From the NCBI GenBank assembly GCA_029379385.1, contig CM055608.1, positions 18,536,350-18,600,349 on the forward strand: DNA of 64,000 nt, read 5' to 3'. A model generated the notes under the pieces. It was given only the letters and a program-made list of their open reading frames with translations. It did not search any database and had not been told where the DNA came from. Both the position numbers and the translations under genes were made by a program. Each line of letters opens with the position of its first letter. Position 1 is the first letter of the stretch. The stretch comes from Quillaja saponaria (taxonomy: Eukaryota > Streptophyta > Magnoliopsida > Fabales > Quillajaceae). Of this stretch, positions 1 through 12,000 are shown one piece after another.

Positions 1-927
1 TTTTTAAGCCTATGTAAAGAGGTTTATGTTGGAGAATAAAAACACACAAGTTTAGCTAAGAATGTCTGGAGTTTAGAGGTATCAAGAGTGCAAGGACAAG
101 AGAAGCTTGGGATGATTGAAGATTGAAGCTTGACAACCATCATTTTTCTTCATTGTACTCTTTCCTTTCCTTGTATTTGTTTGATGTTTTCTTTATATGA
201 ATCCATGTTTATACTAAGTAGCATGGAGTAGTTACTTCTCTAAGATTGCAATGGAACTCAACATGTTGCTTGATTTTGTGTTATAATTTGATTGCTTAGG
301 GTTTGGTACATGACTTATTTATCTTATTCTATGCTTCATGTTTCTAATTGATTAGCTATCAATTAGATGGATTTGGTAACTTAGAGGAACCTTGACAAAG
401 GAAATCTAGGTTTAGCCTTGAATAACATAGCACTTGTTTGAATTCATTCACATGCTTGTTTGAATTTGATTTGTATGTCAGATAGAAATATACCTCCATA
501 CCTTGTGTAGCCATTGTTAGGTTTATTCTTAATGAGTCTAAATTCAATTCTCATAGAAATATAGTGAATTGGTTAAGTTACATATTATTATAAGCAATTC
601 AAAAGATACTTATAATTAAATAAGAACCAAGAATCCTATGTTAATAATTTGGTATCACAACTAAGCATGATAAGATAATAATAATCCAAATAAGTGTTGA
701 GGGAAGTTGTAATTCTAGGTTTCTCCATTAAATTCTTAAGTTGCTTGCTTTAGTTTAGTTTAATTTAGTCATAAATCTCTCAAAGTTCATCCATTTTGGA
801 TAAAATTAGGATTAGTTAATTTTAGTAATTAGCAATTGTTAGATCTAATTCCTCATAGGTTTGACACTCTACTTATACATTATTATTTGTTCACAGTACG
901 TGCACTTACGTGATAAATTCGACAACA
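1..927 (+). repeat. Family A 5' LTR, 3' part
   Basis: This is the right-hand part of a family A LTR and ends near 'gacaaca'. It aligns with 29650-30595 on the same strand and, reverse-complemented, with 30731-31700 and 34781-35700. The LTR start lies outside the window. Confidence 0.75.
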
Positions 928-933
928 AGTTTT

Positions 934-951
934 TGGCTCCGTTGGCAGGGA
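934..951 (+). other. Primer binding site, tRNA-Asp-like
   Basis: TGGCTCCGTTGGCAGGGA lies 6 bp after the LTR end. It resembles the TGGCGCCGTTGCCGGGGA primer-binding site of Athila-type gypsy elements, which is complementary to the tRNA-Asp 3' end, with a few substitutions. Confidence 0.6.
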
Positions 952-2224
952 GTCTTTCTATCCTTATCCTTTATTTAGTTTACACATTGGGGACAATGTT
1001 AGTCTTAAGTTTGGGGAAAGGTTTATTGGTGTGCTTGTGTTTTTAGGTTGTTAGTTAGTCATGATGTATTATGCTTTTATGATGAAATTCTCTCATCCTA
1101 TGATAATATTTTAGTTTTCATATGATATTGACATTCATGTCAAATTCTTGAGTCAGTAGCATTGCAAGATATGATTTCCAACACATATTATGCACTTGAT
1201 CTTTTCTTGGGATTGTTTTGCTTATTTAGATACCGTTTATGTTTAGGAAGTTCATATTTACTTAGGAACCATATAATTTGTTTGATCCTCTCGTGAGGGA
1301 AAATCTTAGACAAAATTAAGTTATGGACATGATTTAAGGCAATCTTTGGACCGTTTGAGCCTTCTTAAGCTTACCATGTTTTATATTATATCCCTAGTTA
1401 CCATTCTGAGCCTATATTGCCTTTTCTTGATACCCACAATAAATTTTTCCTAAACATTTTTGAAATTTCAGTTTTGAACCCTTATTCTTAGGCATGTTGA
1501 TCATTATGTGAATATATTGAGCTACATTTTAAGAAAAAAGAAGGAAACCTTAGAGTTGTAGATACCCAAAAAAAAAAAGTATATATTTGTGCCTCTTGAT
1601 CACCCCTATATTCATAATAAAAAAATAAGTTTGGGGGTGTGAGAAGAGTTGAAAAAAAAAAAAAAAAGGCAAAAGAAAAAGCCAAGCAGAGTAAAAAAAT
1701 ATATGAAGTGGTGGAAAAGAAATGCCAAGTGGGTATTACCTGGGTCGTGATAAAAAAGCTTTTCAAAGGTCTAGAGTGATATATATGTGCTTAAGATAAG
1801 TTGAGCCTTAAATATACTTTTATCATATTGTTACTGTTACACTAGCCTACAGTATAAGCTTGATAAAGACCTATTGATCCTTGAATTAGTGGTATCTACA
1901 TTAGTGAGGAGAGAGTTGAAAAGCACATTTATAGGTTTGAATGCTAAATGGGATTTTGCTTAGACATAAACTTAATCGAATTGCATGCATTCCTTTGTTA
2001 AAAGATCATATACACACACATATTGGAAATCCATTTGAATTTGTTGCTTGCTCTTGAATTGAAATATGAAGTTGAATGATACCTATGGTTGATATTTAAT
2101 TAAAGGTCAAGTGAAACTTTTGAGAGCATGTTGGGGATGTCATTATTTTAGTATGATGCATTTTTGGCTATATATTTTCGGTTGTGTTTTAGTTTTTCTT
2201 TTGTTCGAGGACTAGCAAAACCTT

Positions 2225-2237
2225 AAGCTTGGGGGTG
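2225..2237 (+). other. Polypurine tract of family A copy 1
   Basis: AAGCTTGGGGGTG sits directly before the TGATAAGTC start of the 3' LTR. This is the expected place for the plus-strand primer. The same arrangement appears before 48583 (plus strand) and after 42867 (minus strand). Confidence 0.6.
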
Positions 2238-2915
2238 TGATAAGTCTATGAAATATCCTTATTACTTGTTATTTGTATTCATATTATTTGCTATGTTATT
2301 AAGTTTTAGTTTGATTGTTGCTTAGTTGAATTATTTATTTCAAAGTGTTGAATCCTAGTTAAATATGCTTAGGATTTATCCTTTATTTAGGAATTACATT
2401 GATTCTTAACTTTGTGTGTGTGTTTTGAAGGTTTAATGCTTAAAGAAAACCCTTTTGAAGTCAAGGAAGAGTCAATCAAGGATTTCCTACCCGTCGAGTG
2501 CCATGGCCACTGAAAAAGGGTGCAAGGGCGCCCAAAATTGTGCAAAAAAACCATCGAGGCAGAAGCTAGGGCACCTAGATGCCATAAACCTGGCACTGGG
2601 GTGCCCATGATAGGACAAGCTGGCGATAGAAAGCTACAACCTAGGCTTCCAATGGTGATTCCTTCTCTAATTTTCAGTGCTCCAGAGCCGGAACGCGCCA
2701 GAACTTCAATGTTGGGGTGCCAAATTGATTCCTAGTTCGAATTGATTTCTTTTTGAGGTTTAAAGCCTATTTAAAGATGTTTATGTTGAGGAATAAAAAC
2801 ACAAAAGTTTAGAGGCATCAAGAGTGCAAGGAGCAAGATGAGCTTGGGATGAATGAAGATTGAAGCTTGATAACCATAATTTTTCTTCATTCTACTGTTT
2901 CCTTTCCTTTTTCTC
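2238..2915 (+). repeat. Family A 3' LTR, truncated
   Basis: It starts TGATAAGTC and follows the family A LTR until about 2915. From there the sequence no longer matches 180-927, so the 3' LTR lost its last ~700 bp or was interrupted. Confidence 0.65.
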
Positions 2916-5400
2916 TTTCATTTTCTCAAAATAAGTGTTGTGCATGAGGAATAAATGATGGTTTGATAGAGTTTCCAAGACTCAATATAGTGTGTATTAC
3001 TGAATTCCTAACTAATGAAAACTCGATATCTAATTTATATGTTGCTACAGTTTGATACATCTGCTTTTTTCATTAATTCCTTTATGTACTCATTAAAATA
3101 GCTACCATTATGTTTTTTAGGTAGTCTTAATTTGTAGTAATGAGTTTAATTGGGGATTTAACGTGGTATGATCACATATGCACTACTTAAGTAATTCTAT
3201 ATTGAGTATCTGATTTTTCTGTGATAAAATCATTGTTACAGTAGTCATATGTAAGGTTTGTATTGTACATATTCCGATTCATGGCACAAGTTTATTTCAT
3301 TGTTTTGACTCCTCGAGATATCCTCTTTTCTAATCACGTACTATTCAACTATTTTGTCTACCAAATATTCTGTCCAGCATGTAGAAAGAAAAATAAAATT
3401 GAGGTCATCTATCACATGATGATTTCCTATATCTTTTCCTATACTGTCTTTTATTTGTTTGTTTATTTATGGCAATGGTTGATACCAATATTGAATGCAC
3501 TAATATCAAGAATTATTGTTTAAAATATTGAGTAACAATGGTGTTGATGGAGATGAAATGATCTTTTCTTTCCAAGAAAAGAGCTTTATTTCTCCTATAT
3601 AATATGTTTCTTATTGTGAGTCATCCGCAACATTATTTATAGCAGAGATGAGGCAATTTTGAAAATTAAGCAAACTGAAGGAGAGTAAAATATATAATGA
3701 ATTCATTACTGACTTCATTATAAGGTTACATTCATTTGGATTTCATCACAAAGTAATGCTTATTTAATTCCTTTTGTCCATATTTTTAATTTAAGTTGTC
3801 CTGTATTATTTTTTTTTTTCTGGGATTAGTTCAAAGTAACAGTCTAATTGTCAAGCAATGTTCTACTTTTGTCATCCAATGCAGTTTGTACAACCCTTCT
3901 ACGGGAATTGCAAGATATGCAAGCAGGGGTACCCACCTTGGCATTAGTTTCCTTCCTTCATTACTTGAATTATATGTGTACCTTTGTTGCTGCCTTATGA
4001 CTTTTGCACCTTTCATTCCAAACTATTATGCCTATTTTGCCATTGCCTTTTTTCATTTATTAGAAACAAAAGTTATAGAAACTTATGTAACTTTTGTGGT
4101 CTATTATGATATCATGATTATCTACCTTTTCTTATCGCGTATGAGTTCTTTTCTGCATTGGGAGGTGAATGATTGTTAAGTTCTTTGCTTCTCTAACCCC
4201 AAGAATGATAATGTTTTCATTGTAATCATGGTTTACTCTCCATCATTACCTATTCATTCTCATTGTTTTTTTTTTCTTTATTTTGTGTATACTTACAACA
4301 GTTCATACACATTATTTTCAGTCTCTTGCTAGAGAAGCACTATTTTTAAGTTCATTTGGTAAAATTTTTGTTTTCTTTGTCTGTTCCCTTATTTACTTAT
4401 AATATTGACTTCGGCTATAAGTATTATAGTTAGCATTTAATCTTGAATATGCATGCTATATTATTTTTTGCATATAAATTTATTATGCATATTGCATACA
4501 TTTTGTATCTGGAATTTAGATGTTTGTCAATTTTCTTTATGTTTTTTTATACTTCTAATGAGCATTCTTTTATTTTTAGTCATTTTATTCAAGTACAGGA
4601 TCAAAACTCATAAAACTCCTGTTATTTGTGAACCCTTCTCTTATTGTTAAGAGAAATGTTGACACCACAGGAAAAAAAGATGACAATGCCTGTACATCTT
4701 GCTGATTATGATAGTAACTATTATAGCTTTACAAACTTGAGTGAAAGGATTCTTTGTTATAAAAAATTGAGTGCAGGATATGAAATGTCAATGACATCAA
4801 CATCTTTTTGTTTCTTGGTTAATTTGTTCTCTCGCTTGCTAATATGAATTCTATTATTAAATGCGTTAATCTCTGTGCCTCACAATTTTATACCAATAAT
4901 CCCTTTTATTCAAAATGACAAGTTTCAGTCTATGTAAAATAGTCTTTGACGTGGTCATGCCACTCTGCAAAAAACCAAAAGACAAATTTCGCTGCATCCT
5001 ACCTTGGCATGGGTAATTCCCTAGTTTTTTAATAAAAACATATATTATTTCGAATTTGAATTGTAATTCTAATTCTAATTATTCGTTGAATATTGAATCG
5101 AATTATGTACTATTCGAATTCGAATTAAAATTTGAATATTAAGTAAAATTTGAATTATTTGATTTGAGTGTCAAATCTTGAAATCTTTTGGTTGGAGACT
5201 CCAGAAGTAGTCATAGATAATTTTTACAAAATGGGTCTAAGCATAATCACAAAGCTATGGCTCATATGTACAACCAGGTAGGAGTAAATTACTAAGTCAT
5301 TATATTTAGGTCTCAAGCAAGTTAATTAAGAGTTTATTATAAATTAAATTTACAAAATTAATTTATTAGGTTAATGTATTACTAATTAATAGTCAAGCTT
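2916..5400. other. Low-coding AT-rich stretch
   Basis: No convincing gene is visible. There are long T-rich runs and short chance open frames. One 40-bp piece after a good splice acceptor near 3888 could be an exon, but it is too short to identify. Positions 5040-5160 are rich in 'gaattcgaatt'-type short repeats. Confidence 0.4.
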
Positions 5401-5419
5401 TTGAAGTTTTCAACCTCAC

Positions 5420-5535
5420 CCCGTGAATATTTACAGCAGCAGCACACCTCTGATATAGTTCAGGTATATTTTGTCCTTTACCATGCCGTCCCACACTTGT
5501 TCTCTTTTGTGATTTGGGCCTGGACATGTCAGTGG
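5420..5535 (-). CDS. Orphan internal exon of an unrecognised gene
   Basis: On the minus strand this 116-bp segment has a strong splice acceptor (TTTTTTCCTTAG at its upper edge) and a GTGAGG donor at its lower edge. It reads without a stop for 38 codons as a basic, Ser/Arg/Lys-rich peptide (SRPKSQKRTSVGRHGKG) followed by a helical-looking PELYQRCAAAVNIHG. I do not recognise the family. No neighbouring exon joins it clearly. It may be a relic exon or part of the same minus-strand locus as 8480-8818. Confidence 0.35.
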
Positions 5536-5603
5536 CTAAGGAAAAAACAAATGAATTAAGAAAGGAATTGAAGAAAGGATAGCTTAGCAGTGATGTGTGT
5601 GTG

Positions 5604-5622
5604 TATATATATATATATATAT
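5604..5622. repeat. (TG)n(TA)n microsatellite
   Basis: A run of TG followed by a run of TA dinucleotides just upstream of the orphan exon at 5420-5535. It is an ordinary simple repeat. Confidence 0.8.
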
Positions 5623-6218
5623 GAAAGTATGACAAATGGCATAGTTCAATAACAAAGCCAGCAGGGTAACAATAAGCTGCCAGAGTTAACCTGCTGAGGT
5701 TGATATTAAGGAGGGATGATTCACATGATCAATTGAAGGTCTGATTGCAGTGGTATTATGATGCTTAATTAGAGATCTATCTTCACTGCTTGGGTGTCAG
5801 TTAGAGTTGTGTATCAATAGGGAGAAAATACAATGAATTTGCAATTGTTAGGATATCAGAAACCACAGCGCGTCATCATGAAACATCTATTTTGACATAT
5901 GGACAAGTTCGAGACCATCAAATACCCTCCTCAGCCTCCCCCTCCAAAAACCAAAAATAATAAAATAATAAAAGAAAAGAATAGCCATACAAAATCCATC
6001 AACTATATAGACACTATTTATTGGTGGTTGGTCATAGTAATTTTCCTAATTGTATTTAATGGTACCTTTAAAAAGAACAGCACAAATCCAGCTGTTGCTG
6101 ATAATGAGATTTGGTTTCGTGGTATCTGTACTTATTTTTCTCTTTGACAAACTACAACTTGTAGCTTGAATTTGCATCCTGCCGCATGGAAACAATGTTC
6201 ATCTATTCTGTTTTCCCC

Positions 6219-6220
<2 letters not shown>

Positions 6221-6253
<33 letters not shown>

Positions 6254-6274
6254 TTTTTTTTTTTTTTTTTTTTT
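6221..6274. repeat. C33-T21 homopolymer tract
   Basis: Thirty-three consecutive C are followed directly by about 21 T. The length is extreme for plant DNA and could be a real expanded tract or an assembly or sequencing artefact. The exact length should not be trusted. Confidence 0.8.
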
Positions 6275-6711
6275 GCTATTTCTCGAAGGGGTAAAGTTTT
6301 TCCTCAAAAAAATTGAGTGCCTTGTTTATAGCTGCTTGTTACATGCATACATGATTATGAAATAAAAGCAAGCCAAAAAAATAGAATGCAACGCATAATA
6401 GATTTGATTGATCTGCCAATCTAATAAAACATAGGAGCAAATATGGAATCTTATATCTGTTTATGTGTATGCATATCTTCATAGCTTCTTAAGCAAATAG
6501 CTTATGAGCTCAACCTTGGTTCTCAATGTCCAACCTTGTTTCTTGAAATATTGTTTCGTCTAGTATAATAATAAACAACTTTCTCTTTATTCTTTTCTTT
6601 TTTTTTTGGGTACTGATACAGATACCACATAAAAAAAGTTACTCATTTTTTGTTTGGTTGATGTTTGATAATTTACTGTAACTGGATAGACATTAATAAA
6701 AATATTGGCAG

Positions 6712-7481
6712 GAAAGTTGTTGGAAGTAACATGGCAAGATGCTTGGGGCTTTTGGACAAGATTCTAGATTCACCACTTGCCAATGATCAATCCTTTACCA
6801 GCCTTTGGCTGATAGACTGCATCAGAGGAATAAGTGAGATTCTAATCTTCTTCTCTGGTTACCCTAGCTATGGTACAAAAGAAAATGATCTGATTTTCTT
6901 GATTTAAAACATTCAGTTAGTGGAATATGTTCCTCCATGTTGTGGATGAGAGACACTTTTCCATTGATGTTTTCTACACTAAAATATATTGATTGTTGTT
7001 AATGGTAAGCCCAAGTTGTTAACTTTGTGCTCAAAGCATATATATACACAATTTATAATATCTTTTCTTTTTTTTCAGATGAAAAGCATTTAATCAATTT
7101 TAAAACTGCTATTAGGGATCTCTTTACATATATAATTGAAGCCTTTGACATGGAAATTAACTTACTGCTTAAGTTTCAATCTGCTAGTGGTCCATCAAAT
7201 GCAACTCCTGTTTTTTGTTTTCGTTATTTATTTATTTATTTTTGTTCTTGCATTTATTATTTCCTTTTCTTTAGTTTGGTGGGGGAGTCAATGAAATGGC
7301 AGTTATGGTTAAACTGACTGCCAGCTTACGTGAATTTCATTGTAAATTATCAAACTACATATTGATTGTGCATGTCTTTGAAGCAGAATAGCCGGTGCAT
7401 GAGGATTGGTGGAAATTTCGACGATGTAAAGAGGCATTAAATTGGAAGGCAGCTCAGCTGAATGCAGAACTAGTTGCCATG
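6712..7481 (+). pseudogene. Three exon-like blocks of an unrecognised gene
   Basis: Three plus-strand blocks look protein-coding. 6712-6833 has an AG acceptor and a GTGAGA donor and encodes a Leu/Ile-rich helical stretch including LLDKILDSPLANDQSFTSLW. 7079 to about 7195 follows a long T-rich tract plus CAG and encodes DEKHLINFKTAIRDLFTYI and more. 7387-7481 encodes HEDWWKFRRCKEALNWKAAQ. The helical, leucine-rich character would suit an ARM/HEAT-like protein, but I do not recognise the family. A TAG stands right after the last acceptor and no clear frame joins the blocks. A degraded gene copy is as likely as an active one. Confidence 0.35.
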
Positions 7482-8479
7482 GTTGTGATTTTCCTTTAAT
7501 TTTTTTTTTTCTTTTTGTGGTTTTGGTTTTGGGTCTCAGAGGAGAGAGGAAAAATCTCTACTTTAATATTTTATACTATATATAGTGCATATAGTATTTT
7601 TTTTAGTTGTATTTGTAAAATTTGTTAGGTGCTTGTGTTGGCGGGATTTAAAGGCTGTGTATTTAAAAGTTGTATGGGGCAGGGTCCCATTGAATAAATC
7701 TTTCTACAGCACAAATGGGAAATACAATAAGAGTTATTCTTTTCTGTAATAACCATCCATGCAATCATGCAAAGCAACTTACTTGACTCTCCATTTTCCA
7801 TACAGTATTGCTTGATAGTATTTGTTTTTTCTCATAACTTGCTGTAGCCCACATGTTAATTTAGTTGTTTCTATTATGTACACATAACAATTCTCTTGTA
7901 TATTTTAAGAAATTATAAATATACACATTTTCACTGATATACAAGTATTTTCATTTTCTTATGAAGGTGTTAGCATCCACGGATGAACATTTGCTTTTGG
8001 TTTTAGAAACACATTAAGCTAACGTATTCACTAGGCGACCAGATTTAGGCAGCTTTGACTTGCAGCTTCAATCCTTTGATTTGTGTCTTCTTTTTAATAT
8101 GTTGGAGTTGTTCAACAATTATGTTTTGTAATCATAATCTAAAAAGTTTATCTTTATATAAATTATCAAAAAATAATTATTTTTTTTTAAAAGTATTTGA
8201 GTTGTTCAAAATTAAAAGCATAAAAGAAAAAAATAAAAATGGAACAGCACGCGAGACACAGCAGCAACGAAGCCAAATCCCCAAACGAAGCCTAACACTG
8301 TCGGCAAAACTCAGGCCAAACCAAATACCATGGAATCTTGCCCCACAGCCAGTGGCTGGGGTTTTTAGGACTAGAAACCACTTTAAGTAGGATATAACAT
8401 CTATGTAGGGTCTGTAGGCGACATTGAGAAAGGTATTTATTCATTAACAAATATCTGAGCCGTCAGAAATTGATTCATG
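7482..8479. other. AT-rich stretch without a recognisable gene
   Basis: T-rich intronic or intergenic DNA. One ~100-bp open piece at 7965-8030 (plus strand) might be another decayed exon of the 6712-7481 locus. Nothing else is supportable. Confidence 0.35.
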
Positions 8480-8818
8480 ATGGCTGAGCTGTATACAGCA
8501 CCAAGAGGCTGATGCCACCCTGAGGTTCTTTAACTGGCAATGCTGCTACAGTTCTAAAGAAAACTTCAATTAGGTCTTTGGAGAATTGTGGTTGAAACTG
8601 ATTCAGAAGTTGGCAATAGACAATGAGATGGTGAATTTTCTTCCTAATGCTTTCCTTAATCTTACTTATAACGAATTACTGGCTACTGAGTGGGGGAAGA
8701 ACTCAGCCTGTTAGACAGAAACTGCAAAATGCTTGCTGCTTGGTGTTGCTGACAAAACAAACTGACGCAATGACCAAAATAATGCAGCATTACAGGAACA
8801 CGTTGCGTCCACTCAGAA
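8480..8818 (-). pseudogene. Unrecognised minus-strand coding-like segment
   Basis: Reading right to left, a T-rich tract plus AG (at about 8819) opens a frame that begins WTQRVPVMLHYFGHC and continues through CQQHQAASILQFLSNRL to a TAG near 8686. A second open stretch (8640 down to about 8480) reads KIHHLIVYCQLLNQFQPQF and later FFRTVAALPVKEPQ before a TGA. Codon composition and helical pattern look genuine, but I do not recognise the protein. The stops and missing splice sites suggest a relic. It lies just downstream of the SDH6-like stop codon but is a separate locus. Confidence 0.35.
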
Positions 8819-9033
8819 AAAAAGTTTGAAAACGCCTGCACTAATATTTTCAACCCACATACTTTAAATAATATCACAGTTAAGAATGAAATATGTAAAA
8901 TAGAATAATAGCAGAATTAGAAGCAGCAAGCCAAAACAAACCTATTTGTTTCTATATAGAAATGGATTGAATGCCTCAAACCAGTTGAAGAAAACTAACA
9001 CGGTAACGCAAAGAGAATGTACTTGTTCAATCG

Positions 9034-12000
9034 TTAAGACCGTCCCTCACTCTTCTTTTCCCACCACTCCATAAACTTAACCAGTGCAGCCACAGTGTGG
9101 AACCTGTAAAGCTGCAGTGAGCGGTTTGCAATTTCATGTCCAAACGTCCACCCAAATACTCCCCCAGCTAGAAAGGACAATCCAGCACCTGCTCATGTTT
9201 GAGGCAAGAAGCACAAAGTTAACATAGCAGATAAACAATTATCCACTTCTGTATCACCTTGACAACAGAAACTTATAATTGAAAACTTGGATCACTCTTT
9301 GCATGAAAGAAAGAAAGAAGAAATTACTTAGAAATTAAAAAGAAAATCCAAACAAACTAATCTTCTTTAGAGTGATTTAAACTCCCCCTCATTAAAACAA
9401 ATATAGAAACCAAGTGATCGTGTATATTCAAGTGCAGCATTTTAAGGCGTACAAAGGCTTGGCTGTATGAAAGAGAAGGCAGAAGAGTACCATGTAAACT
9501 CCTTGAATATTTCCAGGCAACACCTGCAGTTGACAGTGCTCCAATAGCACTACCCACGAGACCATAGTTCACTGCTTCCCTAGCAGTTTTCAGCTGATCA
9601 GAGAGGAAAAAAATAATGATATAAGCTTATCAAATCACAAATATTTTGAAGTAGAAACACAGGAGACACATTTCTAGAAGGCAAAACCTAAATTTGATGG
9701 TTGTAAGGAACGCAGAAAAATGGCAGAGATCTAGTGTTCCAATTTTTCAATTAGTTTGCGAGCTGCTAGTTTGTTTTCTGTTATATGCCATTGCCAATAT
9801 GCAGGCATATAAGGATGGGATCGAAGAAAGGGAACAAGCTTCCATAGTCACATGGTTGATACAAGGATCTACTATAGATATATTTTGTAGACAAACAAAC
9901 TAATTAGGTAAGGAAGCGCATTTCCCTTATATGTAATAAAAAATTTCTCATTGTTTTGGTCTAACTAAAAGACGCCATAGAAAATGAAAGCCATCTAATA
10001 GAGAGAAGAGACAAGAGACTAAGAAGGTACTAGGCCTAATTAGGTCCACACAAGATTTCCAGCACAATCATAACAAATATCAGATGAGGAAAAATAGGTA
10101 CTCTAAAGACTAGTTTCGTATACAAGAATAATTTTTGCAGGATTGAAATGGGAAAAGGAATGGGAATTGAATGCAGATGGTGTGAAATGATCATTCCACT
10201 CTATTGTTTGGTAGAACAAGTGAGGAATAATAATTTCATTACATTTATTAATTTTCTATGCAATTTTTAGATATGAAATAATATCAAAGTTATGTTAAAA
10301 TGACAAAAATATCTCTGTATAAATAAAATAATAAAAATTATATTATTTCAAAATGTCAAAAATATCACTCTATAGATAAAGTAATAAAAATTAAATATAA
10401 TTTATGAAATATATATATTTCTTAAATTTTTAATTGATATTTCAAAAGTTATATTATTTATTTATTTATTATTATTGTTACTTATATTTATTTTATTATT
10501 TCTTATTTCTTATTTCTTATTTTTATTATTTATTAATATTAATATTTTAGTTTAAAATTACTTGACTAATTTATTTATTTAACATTAATTAATTATTTAT
10601 TTACAATTATATTATTTACAATGATATAAAAGATACTTTTATCATTTGACTAAAATGAATTGATTTATTACTATTTTTATATTCAAATTTTATATGTTAT
10701 ATGATTTTAAATTTTTTAATGTGATATAAAAGGTATTTTTGTCATTTGACTAAATTAAATAATAAATATTTTATTTATTTATGAATAATAATATTATTTT
10801 ATTAATATTCAACTTTTTATTTTATGTGATAAAATAATTTTTTTGTTATCTAACTGACCTAAACCAATTCCATAAAAGTAAGAACGAGGATTCCTTTTTC
10901 TAAAAAATAAAATGACTAGAATAGAATAAGTATTCTGAGACTAAAAACGTACTAAACGAAAGAATATTCATTTTATGGAATCATACATATAATGGAATGG
11001 TCATTTTCACATACCAAACTAGTATTTAAGTGTAAAAACTCTCATTTTAACTAGTTTGACCCAAACATAGGTGAGCAGACAATCCAAATATACTTTCTCT
11101 TCATATTCTACTAGCATTAGCACTAAAAACCTGATCATGGCACAAAGCAACTCAAGTGGGACTAGAATTAGGATAATGTTTTCAACAGTGACAAAACAGG
11201 TTAGAAAGTTCCAGTCTCTTCAAAGTACCAAAGCTTCAACACATGAGACCAAAATGGTGTTGATAAAAGTAGGTGATTATTATTTGAAAATTTTACATTT
11301 TATTCCAGCCCTAAGGCAAATGGTCATTAGGGTTGCATCTGAATTGGGGACTAGAGAAATAGTACAAAGAATGCAAAAATAAAATGTTACTGGAGAAAGA
11401 AGAAATAAAATCATAACTTTTAGTTGGCAGATTGAGATTTATCACCTGTTACCCAGGCCTTGCTTAAATGATTGAAAAAAGAGATGCAAGGGAGTGTGAC
11501 GTTAGGCAACACCTTACTTTCATATTTATATTTTTACCAAACAATAAAAGACATGTCAGAACCCAAGGTTCAAGTTCAACAATAAGTGAAGTCAGCAATC
11601 AGATTCCCTGTCAAATGTCAATACCTAATTTTTTTTAGAAAAACAATCATTAATACTATGGAGAAAGAATTGCTTCAGCACGACTTGGCATTCATGCTGC
11701 AAAAATGGTTTGGTCGTTCTAATTGTTAGAATAAAGAAAATCAAGACCAAAGTAAGAGGCACCATAACAAAACTTAACATGTGTTTAGACACATCTATCA
11801 ATGCCATAACATGTAGTGGCAACTGGCAACCAAACAATTTGGCGTCAGTAATATTTGCGTCACAGGCTCACAGCCATGTCTAATCACAAAAATTCCATGT
11901 CAGGCACAAAATATTGATAGAAGTTAGTAACCACCATACCAATGATTCGTAGGCTATACCACTTTGGCTGCTTATAATAGAAAACCTATAATGTGCCAAT

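Larger units (their letters stand above)
1..2915 (+). mobile_element. Non-autonomous Athila/Tat-like LTR retroelement (family A copy 1), left end outside the window
   Basis: A partial 5' LTR (1-927) is followed by a primer-binding-like site, about 1.3 kb of non-coding internal DNA, a polypurine tract and the start of a second LTR (2238-2915). The two LTRs align around position 1 and position 2755. The internal DNA goes straight from the PBS into 3'-untranslated sequence (the 'ggggacaatgtt...aagtttgggg' motif near 990-1016). Plant Athila/Tat gypsy elements carry that motif downstream of their coding region. Gag, pol and env are therefore deleted, leaving a LARD-like derivative that needs enzymes from elsewhere. 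No open frame of significance is present. The class assignment rests on PBS and motif similarity only. Confidence 0.75.

Noticed and set aside
3796..4179. 127-codon plus-strand open frame
   Set aside because: Rich in Phe, Leu and Ile as expected of T-rich DNA. No family pattern, and only a 40-bp piece near 3888 has a plausible splice acceptor.
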